Source: Acidobacteriota bacterium (GTDB lineage: Bacteria > Acidobacteriota > Thermoanaerobaculia > UBA5066). From it: a stretch of 64,000 nt of DNA. The stretch spans positions 372,001 through 436,000 of the forward strand of contig JADJVE010000001.1 in NCBI GenBank assembly GCA_016716715.1, given 5' to 3'. The notes beneath the pieces were generated by a model, which made no database searches, was not told where the DNA came from, and worked only from the letters and a program-made list of their open reading frames with translations. Position numbers and translations under genes: made by a program. Positions 32,755-41,635 of this stretch are shown here, one piece after another (the first letter of the stretch is position 1; each line of letters begins with the position of its first letter).

Positions 32755-34221
32755 ATGAGAAACCGTCTCGCCGCGTCCCTCCTCGCCGTCGGCCTGTCCG
32801 CTCCCGCCCTCGCCGCCTCCCCGGACGCCGCCGCCCGCCTCGCCGGCCGCGCCGTCGGGGATACGCCGCTGATCTCCGACACGCGGGAGCTCTGCGACAC
32901 GATCGGCGGCCGGCCCGTCGGGTCGCGCGCGAACACGCGCGCCGTGGCGTGGGCCGCCGCGAAATTCAAGGCGGCCGGCGCGGACGCCGTCCGGAACGAG
33001 GCGTTCCCGGTGCCCTTCCTGTGGCTGCCCGGCACGGCGGAGCTCGCGATCGTCTCTCCGGAGAGCGTCTCTCTGCGCGTCGTCGCGTGCCCCGCGGCGC
33101 CCTCCACGCCCGGCGCGATCACCGCGAAGGCGGTGGACGCCGGCGAGGGGACCGACGCGGACTACGCGCGCCTCGGCGCGAAGGCGAAGGGCGCGATCGC
33201 CGTCGTCCGGTCGAAGGAGATGAAGACGGCCGACGACCTCTTCGGTGAGTACATGCGCAACGGCGCGATCTTCGACGCCGCGAAGAAGGCCGGCGCGGCC
33301 GCGGTCCTCCTGCAGTCCACCCGGCCGCGCGGCCTCCTCTATCGCCACCCGGTCGGCCTCGGCCGCGAGCTGGCGCCGCTGCCGGCCGCGATGGTCTCGC
33401 GCGAGCACGCCGCGCGTCTCCTGCGCCTCGCCGAGGCGGGCGACGTCACCGTGCGCCTCGACGTGGCGAACAAGACCGGGCCGGCCTACGAATCGCAGAA
33501 CGTCGTCGCCGAGATCAAGGGGGCGGAGAAGCCGGACGAGGTCGTCCTCCTCGGCGCGCACCTCGACTCGTGGGACCTCGGGACGGGCGCGAACGACAAC
33601 GGCGTGAACGTGGCGCTGCTCGTGGACGTCCTGCGCGGGATCAGGGAGCTGGGGCTCAAGCCGAAGCGGACGATCCGTTTCGTCGCGTTCAACGCCGAGG
33701 AGCTCGGCATGTGGGGCTCGGCCGAGTACGTGCGCGCGCACGCGAAGGAGATGGGGAACATCGCCGCGGTCGTGATCTTCGACGTCGGCTCGGGCCGCAC
33801 GACGAACTTCTACCTGAACGGGCGCGAGGACCTTCGCAAGCCCGCCGACGCGGCGCTCGCCGGCGTCGCGGGCCTCGTGGGCGTGCCGCACACGCTCGAG
33901 GGCGTGGACGGGACCGACAACTTCGACTTTCTTCTCTCGGGCGTCCCGAACTTCGTCGCGAACCAGGACTGGGCGCCGTACCTGCCCGACTACCACGCCG
34001 AGTCGGACACGTTCGACATGGTGGACGCGCGCGAGGCGCGCGCGAACGTCGCGATCGCCTCGGCGCTCGTGTGGGGTCTCGCGAACTCCGACGCCCGCGC
34101 GCCGCGCCAGTCGAAGGCCGAGGTCGACAAACTCCTGAAGGACACGAAGCTCGACGAGCAGATGAAGGCGATGGGGCAGTGGGACGACTGGGTCGCGGGT
34201 AAGCGCGGCGTCTCGAAGTGA
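32755..34221 (+). CDS. Exported M28-family metallopeptidase with PA domain
   Basis: 488 residues with a signal peptide (cleavage after ALA near residue 20). A PA domain is inserted around 120-230. The M28 zinc core is complete: GAHLDSWD, GANDNGVN, the catalytic pair NAEELGMWGS, a later Asp in IFDVGSG and YHAESD. It is an aminopeptidase or carboxypeptidase of the periplasm or exterior. CAGAAT lies 6 nt before the ATG. Confidence 0.9.
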   Translation: MRNRLAASLLAVGLSAPALAASPDAAARLAGRAVGDTPLISDTRELCDTIGGRPVGSRANTRAVAWAAAKFKAAGADAVRNEAFPVPFLWLPGTAELAIVSPESVSLRVVACPAAPSTPGAITAKAVDAGEGTDADYARLGAKAKGAIAVVRSKEMKTADDLFGEYMRNGAIFDAAKKAGAAAVLLQSTRPRGLLYRHPVGLGRELAPLPAAMVSREHAARLLRLAEAGDVTVRLDVANKTGPAYESQNVVAEIKGAEKPDEVVLLGAHLDSWDLGTGANDNGVNVALLVDVLRGIRELGLKPKRTIRFVAFNAEELGMWGSAEYVRAHAKEMGNIAAVVIFDVGSGRTTNFYLNGREDLRKPADAALAGVAGLVGVPHTLEGVDGTDNFDFLLSGVPNFVANQDWAPYLPDYHAESDTFDMVDAREARANVAIASALVWGLANSDARAPRQSKAEVDKLLKDTKLDEQMKAMGQWDDWVAGKRGVSK

Positions 34222-34237
34222 CTACAATCGCGCCCCT

Positions 34238-35495
34238 GTGAGCAGCTTTCCGCCGGTCCCCGAACAGATGGACCTCCTCCTCAAGGGCGTCGAGGCCTGC
34301 GAGAAGAGGGAGGAGCTCGAAAAGAAGCTCGCCCGCTCCCTGAAGACGGGCAAGCCGCTGCGCGTGAAGGTCGGGTTCGACCCGTCCGCGCCCGACCTCC
34401 ACCTCGGCCACACCGTCGTCTTCCGCAAGATGCGCCACTTCCAGGAGCTCGGCCACGAGGTCGTGTTCCTGATCGGCGACTTCACGGGAATGATCGGCGA
34501 CCCCACGGGCAAGAAGGCCACGCGCCCCCAGCTCACGAAGGACGAGATCCTCGCGAACGCCGAGACGTACAAGGCCCAGGTCTTCAAGATCCTCGACCCC
34601 GTGAAGACGCGCGTGATGTTCAACTCCGAATGGCTCTCGGCGCTCGGGGCCGAGGGGCTCGTCCGCCTCTGCGCGAAGTACACGGTCGCGCAGCTTCTCG
34701 AGCGCGACGACTTCGCGAAGCGGTTCAAGGAGCAGAAGCCGATCGCCGTCCACGAGCTCCTCTATCCGCTCTGTCAGGGCTACGACTCCGTCGCGCTGGA
34801 CGCGGACGTCGAGCTCGGCGGCACGGACCAGCTCTTCAACCTCCTCGTCGGGAGGGGAGCTCATGCGCACGTGGGGCAAGGAGCCGCAGTGCGTCCTCAC
34901 GCTGCCGCTCCTCGTCGGGACGGACGGCGTCGAGAAGATGTCGAAGTCGCTCAACAACGCGATCGGCGTCACGGAGCCCCCGAACGAGATCTTCGGCAAG
35001 GTCATGTCCGTCTCGGACACGGCGATGTGGGCGTACTGGACGCTCCTCACGGATCGCCGGCCCGCCGAGATCGAGGAGATGAGGGCCGCCGTCGCGACCG
35101 GGACGCTGCACCCGAAGAAGCTGAAGATGGACCTGGGCCTCCAGATCGTCTCGGACTTCCACGGCGAGGCGGCCGCGTTCGCGGCGCAGGAGGAATTCGA
35201 GCGCCGCTTCGCGGGGGCGGGGGGAGCGGTCTCGGCCGAGGAGCTGAGCCTCGGCGCCCTGTTCCCCGGAGAAGAGAATTCCTTTGAAAGGGGAATTGGC
35301 GATCTGCTCGTCGCCACGGGTCTCGCGCCGAGCAAGAACGTCGCGCGCCAGAAGGTCAAGGAGGGCGCCGTGTCGGTCTCGGAAGACGGACAGACGTGGA
35401 CGAAGATCGACGCGCCCGCGCACGTGCTGCGCCTCGACGCACCGGCCGGAGTCTTTCTTCGAATGGGTAAGAGATTCGTCCGCGTAAAGCCGTGA
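34238..35495 (+). CDS. tyrS: Tyrosyl-tRNA synthetase, one-base frameshift as read
   Basis: Charges tRNA-Tyr. GTG 34238 opens a frame with DLHLGHTVVF (HIGH-like) and GGTDQLFNLLVGR. The frame is then lost and resumes one base later as ELMRTWGKEPQCVLTLPLL, VEKMSKSLNN and the C-terminal S4-like domain, stopping at 35495. The extra base is one G in the run 34854-34857; removing it gives an uninterrupted 418-residue TyrS. Since the gene is normally essential and both halves are fully conserved, a sequence error is more likely than decay. TACAAT lies 9 nt before the GTG. Confidence 0.9.
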
Positions 35496-36283
35496 AACGC
35501 ACTCTTCTACTCGTCGGCGGCGCCGGGCGCATGGGCCGCCGGCTCGCGCCGCACTTCCGGAAGAAGGGCTACCGCGTCCTGATCGCCGACCCCGCGGGGC
35601 GCGTTCCGGGCTACGCCTCGGCGGATCTCGGAGCCGCCGCGTCCGCCGACGTCGTCTGTGTCGCCGCGTCCCTCGACGCGTCGCCCGCGGCGCTCGAGGC
35701 GGTCCTCGAGCGCGCGCCGCGCGGCCTCGTCTTCGACATCGCGAGCCTCAAGACTCCGCTTCTCCCGCTCTTCGGGCGCGCCCGAAAGGCGGGCGTCGCG
35801 ATCGCGTCGACGCACCCGATGTTCGGGCCCACGGCTGTCTTCCGCGGCAACGACTTCCTCGTCCTCGACTGCGGCGACGCGGCCGCGGCCGCGCGCGTGA
35901 CGCGCCTCTTCTCGGGCGAGGGCCTCCGGATCCGCCGGATGCCCGTGACCGAGCACGACCCGTGGGCGGCCCGCACGATGGGCCTCGCGCACGTCGTGGC
36001 GCTCGCGTGCGCGGGAGCGCTCGTGCGCCTGAAGGTGGACGCGTTCGACGTGGACGGCCGCGCGACGACGTCCTTCCGCCGCCTGCTCGACCTCGTCGCG
36101 TCCCTCCTCGACCAGGATCCCGCGCTGACGCGGGCCATCCAGACGCAGAACCCGGATGCGCCGTGGGCCGCCGAGGTGCTCGCCGAGGAAGTGGAGGCCT
36201 TCCGCGTCGCCCTCTTCGCGCCCGACCCCGGCCCGCTCGCCGCGCGAATCGGCGCTCTGCGCCGCGCCCTCGGCCGCGGATGA
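35492..36283 (+). CDS. Prephenate dehydrogenase-like protein
   Basis: 263 residues from GTG 35492, overlapping the tyrS stop (GTGA). A Rossmann NAD(P) site (LLVGGAGRMGRRLAPHF) and TyrA motifs (VFDIASLKTPLLPLF, STHPMFGPTA) indicate oxidative decarboxylation of prephenate in tyrosine synthesis. This fits its place directly after tyrS. It resembles the short TyrA forms without a chorismate mutase or ACT domain. Confidence 0.83.
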   Translation: MKRTLLLVGGAGRMGRRLAPHFRKKGYRVLIADPAGRVPGYASADLGAAASADVVCVAASLDASPAALEAVLERAPRGLVFDIASLKTPLLPLFGRARKAGVAIASTHPMFGPTAVFRGNDFLVLDCGDAAAAARVTRLFSGEGLRIRRMPVTEHDPWAARTMGLAHVVALACAGALVRLKVDAFDVDGRATTSFRRLLDLVASLLDQDPALTRAIQTQNPDAPWAAEVLAEEVEAFRVALFAPDPGPLAARIGALRRALGRG

Positions 36284-36678
36284 CGCCTGCCCTGAGGCGC
36301 GGGGCCGCGGCCCTCCTCGCCGCGGCGGTCCTTCTCGTCCTCGCGTGGCGCGCGTGGGAAGCCGTCGCGCCGCTCGACGTCTCGTTCTCCGTGATGGGGA
36401 AGTTCTGGCGCGCGTCGACGCAGGCGCGGCTCCTGAACTCGCGCCTCTTCCGGCGCGAGCCGAACTTCGGCGTCGCGCTCCTCGGGCGCGACCGGTCCCT
36501 GTCGCTCGGCGCGGACGTCGTCCTCACGGTGCCTCCGGCGCTGCCGGACGCGGCCGCCGAGGAGATGCGCCGCAAGGCGGCGTTCGTCCTCGCACCGCGG
36601 CGCGTGGCGCTCGCCCGCGGGGAAACGGGCCGCGAAGGGTTCGCGCTCGCGGCGGTCCCTCCCGGGGGAGCGCCGTGA
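36280..36678 (+). CDS. Small membrane-anchored protein of unknown function
   Basis: 132 residues with one N-terminal membrane helix (AAALLAAAVLLVLAWRAW). The body is arginine-rich, including VSFSVMGKFWRASTQARLL and VVLTVPPALPDAAAEE. No family is recognised. ATG 36280 overlaps the upstream stop (ATGA) and its own stop overlaps the next GTG (GTGA), so it is embedded in a translationally coupled operon. Confidence 0.6.
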   Translation: MTPALRRGAAALLAAAVLLVLAWRAWEAVAPLDVSFSVMGKFWRASTQARLLNSRLFRREPNFGVALLGRDRSLSLGADVVLTVPPALPDAAAEEMRRKAAFVLAPRRVALARGETGREGFALAAVPPGGAP

Positions 36679-37750
36679 GGCGCTCCGCCTCCCGCCTCGT
36701 CGGCGCGGCGGCGCTCCTGCTCCTCGTCCTCGGCGTCTTCACGGCGGGCGTCTTTGCGATGCGCGAGCCCTTCGCCCTCAACGACTACACGGCGATCTGG
36801 GGGCTCAAGGCGCGCGCGCTCCACCGGTCGGGCTCCCTCGCGTCGCTCTTTCGCGTGGATCCGCCGGCGCGTTCTCCCATCCCGAGTACCCGCCGCTCTG
36901 GCCGCTGCTCCTCACGGTGGCGACCCGGGCGCGCCTTCCGTACGACGACCTCGTCGCGACGCCGCTGTGGCCGCTGCTCGCGCTCGCCGCGTCGCTCCTC
37001 GCGGTGCGCGCGGCGTTGAAGTGGAACGTCGCGCTGCCGTTCGCGCTGCTCGCGGGCGCCGCCGTGTCGCTCCTCCCGTACTGGCGGACGTATCCGGGCT
37101 ACGCCGAGGGGCTCCTCCTCGTCTTCATCCTCGCGGCGGCGGGCGAGGCCGGGCGCGCCGGAGAGGACGCGGGCGCCACCTTGCGCCTCTCGATCTTCCT
37201 CACGCTCGCGGCGTGGACGAAGCCGGAGGGCCTCGTCGCGGCTCTCGCCGCCGCCGCCGTCCTCGCCCTCGCGCGCCGCTTTCGCGCGGCGCTCCTCGTC
37301 GGCTTCTCCTCTCTCCTCTTCGCCGCGCTTCCGTGGGCGCTCGTCGTCCGGCATCTCGCGCCGCGGCCGCTGCCGACGGCGTTCGCGCTCCCGGCGTTCT
37401 CGTTCGAGAAGGCCGCCGCGGCTCTCGCCGCGCTCGCCGCGGAAGCGGCGCCTGCCGCGGGTCTCGCTCTCGCGGCGGCTGGACTTCTCGCGCTGGCGCC
37501 CCGAACGCTCCGGCGGCGGCGGACGGTTCTCGCGTGGGCCGCGCTCTACTCCGCGGTTCTCCTCGGCTCGTTCGCGTTCAGCCGTTTCGACCCCGCGTGG
37601 CACGTGCGGTGGTCGTGGGACCGCATCCTCGTCGTGCCGCTCGCCGTGCTCATCCCGGTGCTGGCCGAGGCTCTCGCGGAATGCGCGACGGGTCGAAACG
37701 AAGAGCCGCTTCCCGGGGCGACTCCGCCGGCTCCTGCCCCAGCGCGCTGA
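36675..37750 (+). CDS. Polytopic membrane glycosyltransferase-like protein, one-base frameshift as read
   Basis: About 358 residues if corrected. GTG 36675 opens a frame with a membrane helix and the FALNDYTAIWGLKARAL segment typical of GT39/ArnT-like enzymes (acidic residue in the first loop). Near 36866-36871 the frame must change to continue as AFSHPEYPPLWPLLL and then about eight membrane helices; one base seems to be missing. The last 101 bp overlap the convergent gluQ gene. Substrate unknown; polyprenyl-phosphate-linked sugar transfer is the family norm. Confidence 0.65.
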
Positions 37751-38570
37751 GCGCGAAGGCGAAGGCGGCGCGGACGCGCGCCTCGTCGAGTGTCTCGAGC
37801 GCGAGCGCGCCGTCTCTTTTGCCGAGCTTCTTCCCGTCCGGCCCGACGACGAGCGGCAGGTGCGCGTACGAGGGCGTCGGGAGACCGAGCGCGCGCTGGA
37901 GTGCGATCTGCCGTGCCGTGGAGTCGAGAAGGTCCGCGCCGCGCACGACCTCGGTGACGCCCTGCGCCGCGTCGTCCACGACGACGGCGAGCTGGTACGC
38001 GTACGGCCCGTCCGCGCGCTTCACGACGAAATCGCCGACGGCGACGGAGACATCTTCGGAAAGAGGACCGAAGAGAAGATCTTTGAAGGTGAAGAGGCCA
38101 GGGGGCACGCGGAAGCGGAAGGCGCGGGCGGCCCTTCCGGGCGGCAGCCCTGAGCGGCACGTGCCGGGGTAGATCAATGCTGCGCCGTCGGCCGCATCGC
38201 CCGCCTCGCCGCGCACCGGCGCCGAGGCGGAGCGGAGAAGATCGGTGCGCGAGCACGCGCAGCCGTAGATTTCTCTCCTTCTAAGAAGATCTTCAAAGGC
38301 CCTGTCATAAAGCGCGATCCGCGAGGATTGAGCGACGACGTCCCCATCCCACGTCAGGCCGAAGCGCTCGAGCGTCCGGAGGATGTCGTCCGCCGCGCCG
38401 GGGACGACGCGCGGCGTGTCGAGGTCTTCCATGCGCACGAGCCAGCGCCCGCCCCTTGCGCGCGCGAAGAGCCACGACCCGAGCGCCGCGACGAGGCTGC
38501 CGAGGTGCAGCGGCCCCGTGGGGGAGGGCGCGAAGCGCCCGGTGTGGGAGGAGGCCGGAACGTCCGTCAC
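37650..38570 (-). CDS. gluQ: Glutamyl-queuosine tRNA(Asp) synthetase
   Basis: 306 residues from GTG 38570. A truncated glutamyl-tRNA synthetase that attaches glutamate to queuosine 34 of tRNA-Asp. Motifs: FAPSPTGPLHLGSL (HIGH-like), a zinc-type CACSRTDLL segment, VVRGADLLDSTARQ and KKLGKRDG (KMSKS-like). The anticodon-binding domain of GluRS is absent, as expected. TAACCT lies 6 nt before the start. Confidence 0.92.
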   Translation of the reverse strand: MTDVPASSHTGRFAPSPTGPLHLGSLVAALGSWLFARARGGRWLVRMEDLDTPRVVPGAADDILRTLERFGLTWDGDVVAQSSRIALYDRAFEDLLRRREIYGCACSRTDLLRSASAPVRGEAGDAADGAALIYPGTCRSGLPPGRAARAFRFRVPPGLFTFKDLLFGPLSEDVSVAVGDFVVKRADGPYAYQLAVVVDDAAQGVTEVVRGADLLDSTARQIALQRALGLPTPSYAHLPLVVGPDGKKLGKRDGALALETLDEARVRAAFAFALSALGQEPAESPREAALRFDPSRIPREPRPAPG

Positions 38571-38602
38571 CGGAAGAGGTTAACCCGCTGAATCCCGGTG
38601 GC

Positions 38603-38631
38603 TTGACGCAGAGAGGCGCGAACCGTACGAT
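38603..38631 (+). promoter_or_regulatory. Promoter of tRNA-Asn
   Basis: TTGACG (38603-38608), 17-bp spacer, TACGAT (38626-38631), about 50 nt upstream of the mature tRNA. Confidence 0.65.
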
Positions 38632-38682
38632 GCGCGGCCTTCGCGCGGTCCCTCCGTGTGAAGGTCCCCGGCTCTTTCACAT

Positions 38683-38757
38683 TCCGCAGTAGCTCAATGG
38701 TAGAGCACCCGGCTGTTAACCGGGATGTTGTAAGTTCGAGTCTTACCTGCGGAGCCA
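38683..38757 (+). tRNA. tRNA-Asn (GUU anticodon)
   Basis: 75 nt with an encoded CCA (38755-38757). The acceptor stem TCCGCAG/CTGCGGA is perfect. The anticodon loop CTGTTAA lies in a CCCGG/CCGGG stem, and the T-arm contains GTTCGAGTC. Confidence 0.96.
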
Positions 38758-38767
38758 CTCTTTTCCC

Positions 38768-38826
38768 CCGCGAACTTCAATGAGGTTCGCGGTTGACCCG
38801 AACCCCGTGACGACCTCGCGGGGTTC
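38768..38826 (+). terminator. Double hairpin downstream of tRNA-Asn
   Basis: Two stems in tandem: CCGCGAAC/GTTCGCGG (38768-38775 with 38785-38792) and GAACCCCG/CGGGGTTC (38800-38807 with 38819-38826), the second followed by TTCGCTTCT. They could end tRNA-Asn transcription. The second may also serve the convergent gene ending at 38849. Confidence 0.45.
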
Positions 38827-38848
38827 TTCGCTTCTGGACGTCGTCAGC

Positions 38849-39667
38849 TCAGCGGCTGAAGCGCTGCTGCAGCTCGGCGTACGGGATGGCGCCCTGGGCG
38901 AAGCCGAAGGTGCCGTGGTCGGCCATCTCCCGGGCGGCCTTTTCGATCAGTGCGAGGACGGCGCGAGTGAGGGTGCCGCCAACGCTGATCCTGGCGACGC
39001 CCAGCGAGCGCAGGGTGGCGGCGTCCAGCACCGGCTCGACCAGCCCGGCGACGACGTTTACCGGCGCGCCGATCGCGGCGGTCAGTCTGCCGATCTCCTC
39101 GGCAGCGCTGACGCCGGGAACGAAGATGCAGTCGGCTCCGGCAGCCAGATATCTCTCGGCCCGGCGCACCGTCTCGGCGAAGGCGTCCGGGCGCCTGATC
39201 ATGTAGGCGTCGGTGCGTGCGTTCAGCACGAACGAACCTGCCGGTGCGGCGGACCGCGCCGCCTCGAGACGTTCGCAGGCAGCCTCGACCGGGAGCAGTT
39301 CTCCAGGCCGAGTCACGTCCTCGAGGTTGCCTCCGACCACCCCGAGCTCGACCGCAGCGGCGACCGTTGCGGCAACGTGGTCGGCGGTCGCGCCGTAACC
39401 GGACTCCAGGTCGGCGCTCACCGGGCACGCGACGGCCGACACGATCCGCGCGATGCAGTCGAGCATCTCCGGCCCCTCCATGGTGCCGTCGGCGGCGCCA
39501 CGGCTGAAGGCGATCCCGGCGCTGGTGGTGGCGATCGCGGCGAACCCGGCCTGTTCCAGGATCCGTGCCGAGCCACCGTCCCAGGCATTTGGCAGGATGA
39601 AGCCGGCGCCGCGTCGATGCATCGCCAGGAACGCCGCCGCACGGTTCGGGGTCGCGGATACGGTCAT
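38849..39667 (-). CDS. Isocitrate lyase/PEP mutase-family protein
   Basis: 272 residues. A TIM-barrel C-C lyase of the PEP mutase/methylisocitrate lyase superfamily: FILPNAWDGGSARILEQAGF, SADLESGYG (metal aspartate/glutamate), NLEDV, NARTDAYM and IFVPGVS. The exact substrate is not evident. TAGAAT (39680-39675) lies 7 nt before the ATG. It diverges from the serine hydrolase gene. Confidence 0.85.
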   Translation of the reverse strand: MTVSATPNRAAAFLAMHRRGAGFILPNAWDGGSARILEQAGFAAIATTSAGIAFSRGAADGTMEGPEMLDCIARIVSAVACPVSADLESGYGATADHVAATVAAAVELGVVGGNLEDVTRPGELLPVEAACERLEAARSAAPAGSFVLNARTDAYMIRRPDAFAETVRRAERYLAAGADCIFVPGVSAAEEIGRLTAAIGAPVNVVAGLVEPVLDAATLRSLGVARISVGGTLTRAVLALIEKAAREMADHGTFGFAQGAIPYAELQQRFSR

Positions 39668-39721
39668 GCGCCCGATTCTACGGTTGGGGAACAAGTTCAG
39701 ATGAAGGCCGTATCTCCCTGC

Positions 39722-40807
39722 ATGGTGAAACGCCTGTTCGGTCCCCGGACTCTCGTCGCAGCCGTCGCGGTTCTTTCGCTCGCGGCGAGTGCCGCGGAGC
39801 CGTCTCCCGATGCGCACGATCTGGCGGGCATCCCGGACCGCGAGGCCCGAAACGGTTCGTTCTCTGGAGTCGTTCTCGTGGAGAGGGACGGACGGGTCCT
39901 GCTTCGCCGGGGATGGGGGCTCGCCAACGCTGAGCACGAGATTCCGAACGACCCCGAGGGCATATTCCTGATTGGGTCGCTCACGAAACAGTTCACGGCC
40001 GCCGGCATTCTTCTTCTTGTGCAGGAGGGAACACTCTCGCTCGACGACCGCGCGTGCCGCTTCCTGGAGGCGTGTCCGGACGCCTGGCGCGTCATCACGA
40101 TTCGACATCTTCTTCAGTGCACATCGGGAATCGTCGATCTCGTGCGTCTGGCGGACTTTCCCGCGAGCATCACGCTTCCGACGACGCTCGAGAAGACCTA
40201 TGGCCGGCTCGCGCGGGAGCCGCTCTCCTCACGACCGGGGGAAACCTACTCCTACAGCAACTCCGGATTCCTCATCGCGGCCCTGATCATCGAACGCGTC
40301 TCCGGAAGGCCCTACGACGCGTTCATGGCTTCCCGGCTCTTCGAGCCTCTTGGGATGACGCACTCCGGCTACGCGTTTCACGAGCGGATACTCTCGCGGC
40401 GCGCGGCGGGCTACGCCAGGCGCGACGGTCGCCTCGAACACGCCTCGTACATCGACATGAGTATCCCGGCCGGAGCGGGATCAGACTATTCCACCCTGAA
40501 CGATCTCCTGCTCTGGCACCGAGCGCTTCGGGCGGGCCCCGTCCTCGACGCGGCCTCTCGCCGGGTCATGTTCGAACCGGGCCCGGGAGGATATGCGCTC
40601 GGCTGGGACGTCAGCACCCGGGACGGAAAGAGGATCGCCGAGCACATCGGGGACATCAACGGCTACGGGTCGTACATCCTCCGCGGAATAGACGACGACT
40701 TTCTCGTCGTCGTCCTCGCCAACCTCGAGCGGGCGCCCGTGAAGAAGATCGCGACGGATCTGAGGGACGCGCTGCTCGGGACGGGAAGCGCCGGCGGGAA
40801 ACGCTGA
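39722..40807 (+). CDS. Exported serine hydrolase (beta-lactamase class C/PBP4-like)
   Basis: 361 residues with a signal peptide (VAAVAVLSLAASAAEP). The catalytic S-x-x-K is in GSLTKQFTA and the Y-x-N in YSYSNSGF; GMTHSGYAF and YALGWDVS follow as in family PF00144. Likely an esterase or D-amino-acid peptidase rather than a true beta-lactamase. ATG 39701 is an alternative start that adds seven residues. Confidence 0.85.
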   Translation: MVKRLFGPRTLVAAVAVLSLAASAAEPSPDAHDLAGIPDREARNGSFSGVVLVERDGRVLLRRGWGLANAEHEIPNDPEGIFLIGSLTKQFTAAGILLLVQEGTLSLDDRACRFLEACPDAWRVITIRHLLQCTSGIVDLVRLADFPASITLPTTLEKTYGRLAREPLSSRPGETYSYSNSGFLIAALIIERVSGRPYDAFMASRLFEPLGMTHSGYAFHERILSRRAAGYARRDGRLEHASYIDMSIPAGAGSDYSTLNDLLLWHRALRAGPVLDAASRRVMFEPGPGGYALGWDVSTRDGKRIAEHIGDINGYGSYILRGIDDDFLVVVLANLERAPVKKIATDLRDALLGTGSAGGKR

Positions 40808-40889
40808 TCGCCGGGACGCACCGGCGAGCGTTCGAATCCGCTCGAGGCACCGCGTGCTGTGGCGCGCTCAGCCAGCCAAAATTGGGCCT

Positions 40890-41549
40890 CTATTCGAGAT
40901 GGGGGACGGATTCCGACACCATCTTCACAATCGCCGAGAGCATGCAAAAAAGGTAATTCTGCTTGCATTGAATCGCGCACGAGGCGAAGGGATCGGGGTC
41001 GGGCGGGCACTTCGTGCAACACTGGGCGCATTCTATTGGGTCACAGTGCGGAAGCGACGGGCTGTAGCAAGAAACGCAGGACATAGCGGAGATCGGCTCG
41101 AACCCCGTCGCGAACCCCGTCATGGCTCTCATGTCCAGAGATTCCGAGATGGCCCTCTTGGTGTCCAACACCCTCTGCTTCACCAAACCGTTGTAGGAAG
41201 CCGGTGTCACGCACTCCTTGCGCCATCGCGTCCAGTCTGCCTGAAACCGCTGGGTCGACGCGCTCAACTGCTCGACACTCGCTTGAAACGCACTGAAGCG
41301 CGCCTTGCGTGCGGACATGTCCCTCTCGCCCGCGCGCTGTGCCGAGGTGCGTTCGCTCGCCAATTGCCTCGCGGCGTTCGCGATCAACGAAGCCTGTGTG
41401 TTCAGGGCAACGATGGACTGATAGCAGGGCTGTGCTGCCTGAGCCGGGGTCGGCTGGCTCGGGCTCGCCGGGTCGGGCGGCGTGGATTCAAGAGCGGGAG
41501 ATGCGCAGAGAACGGCGAAGGCCGCTGTGGCGACGAGAATGCTCCGCAT
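40890..41549 (-). CDS. Secreted cysteine-rich protein of unknown function
   Basis: 219 residues from ATG 41549 (GGGGAG upstream), with a signal peptide. A helical middle region is rich in Gln/Ser/Arg (ARQLASERTSAQRAGERD). The C-terminus holds ten cysteines in about 50 residues (SCVSC, HCDPIEC, QCCTKC, SCAIQC, LFC), giving twelve in the mature part, an even number that fits disulfide bonds or metal binding. No family recognised. The base composition looks less G+C-rich than the neighbours. Confidence 0.6.
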   Translation of the reverse strand: MRSILVATAAFAVLCASPALESTPPDPASPSQPTPAQAAQPCYQSIVALNTQASLIANAARQLASERTSAQRAGERDMSARKARFSAFQASVEQLSASTQRFQADWTRWRKECVTPASYNGLVKQRVLDTKRAISESLDMRAMTGFATGFEPISAMSCVSCYSPSLPHCDPIECAQCCTKCPPDPDPFASCAIQCKQNYLFCMLSAIVKMVSESVPHLE

Positions 41550-41635
41550 CCCTTCTCCCCTCCGGAACTCCCTGACCATAGGAATAGGGAGCCTGGCTCT
41601 CGGTGTCAATGGTGCGTCCGGGTCTCCCCGGATGA

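Noticed and set aside
38780..39721. Upstream extension of the serine hydrolase frame
   Set aside because: It is antisense to the PEP-mutase-like gene and the signal peptide begins at 39701 or 39722.
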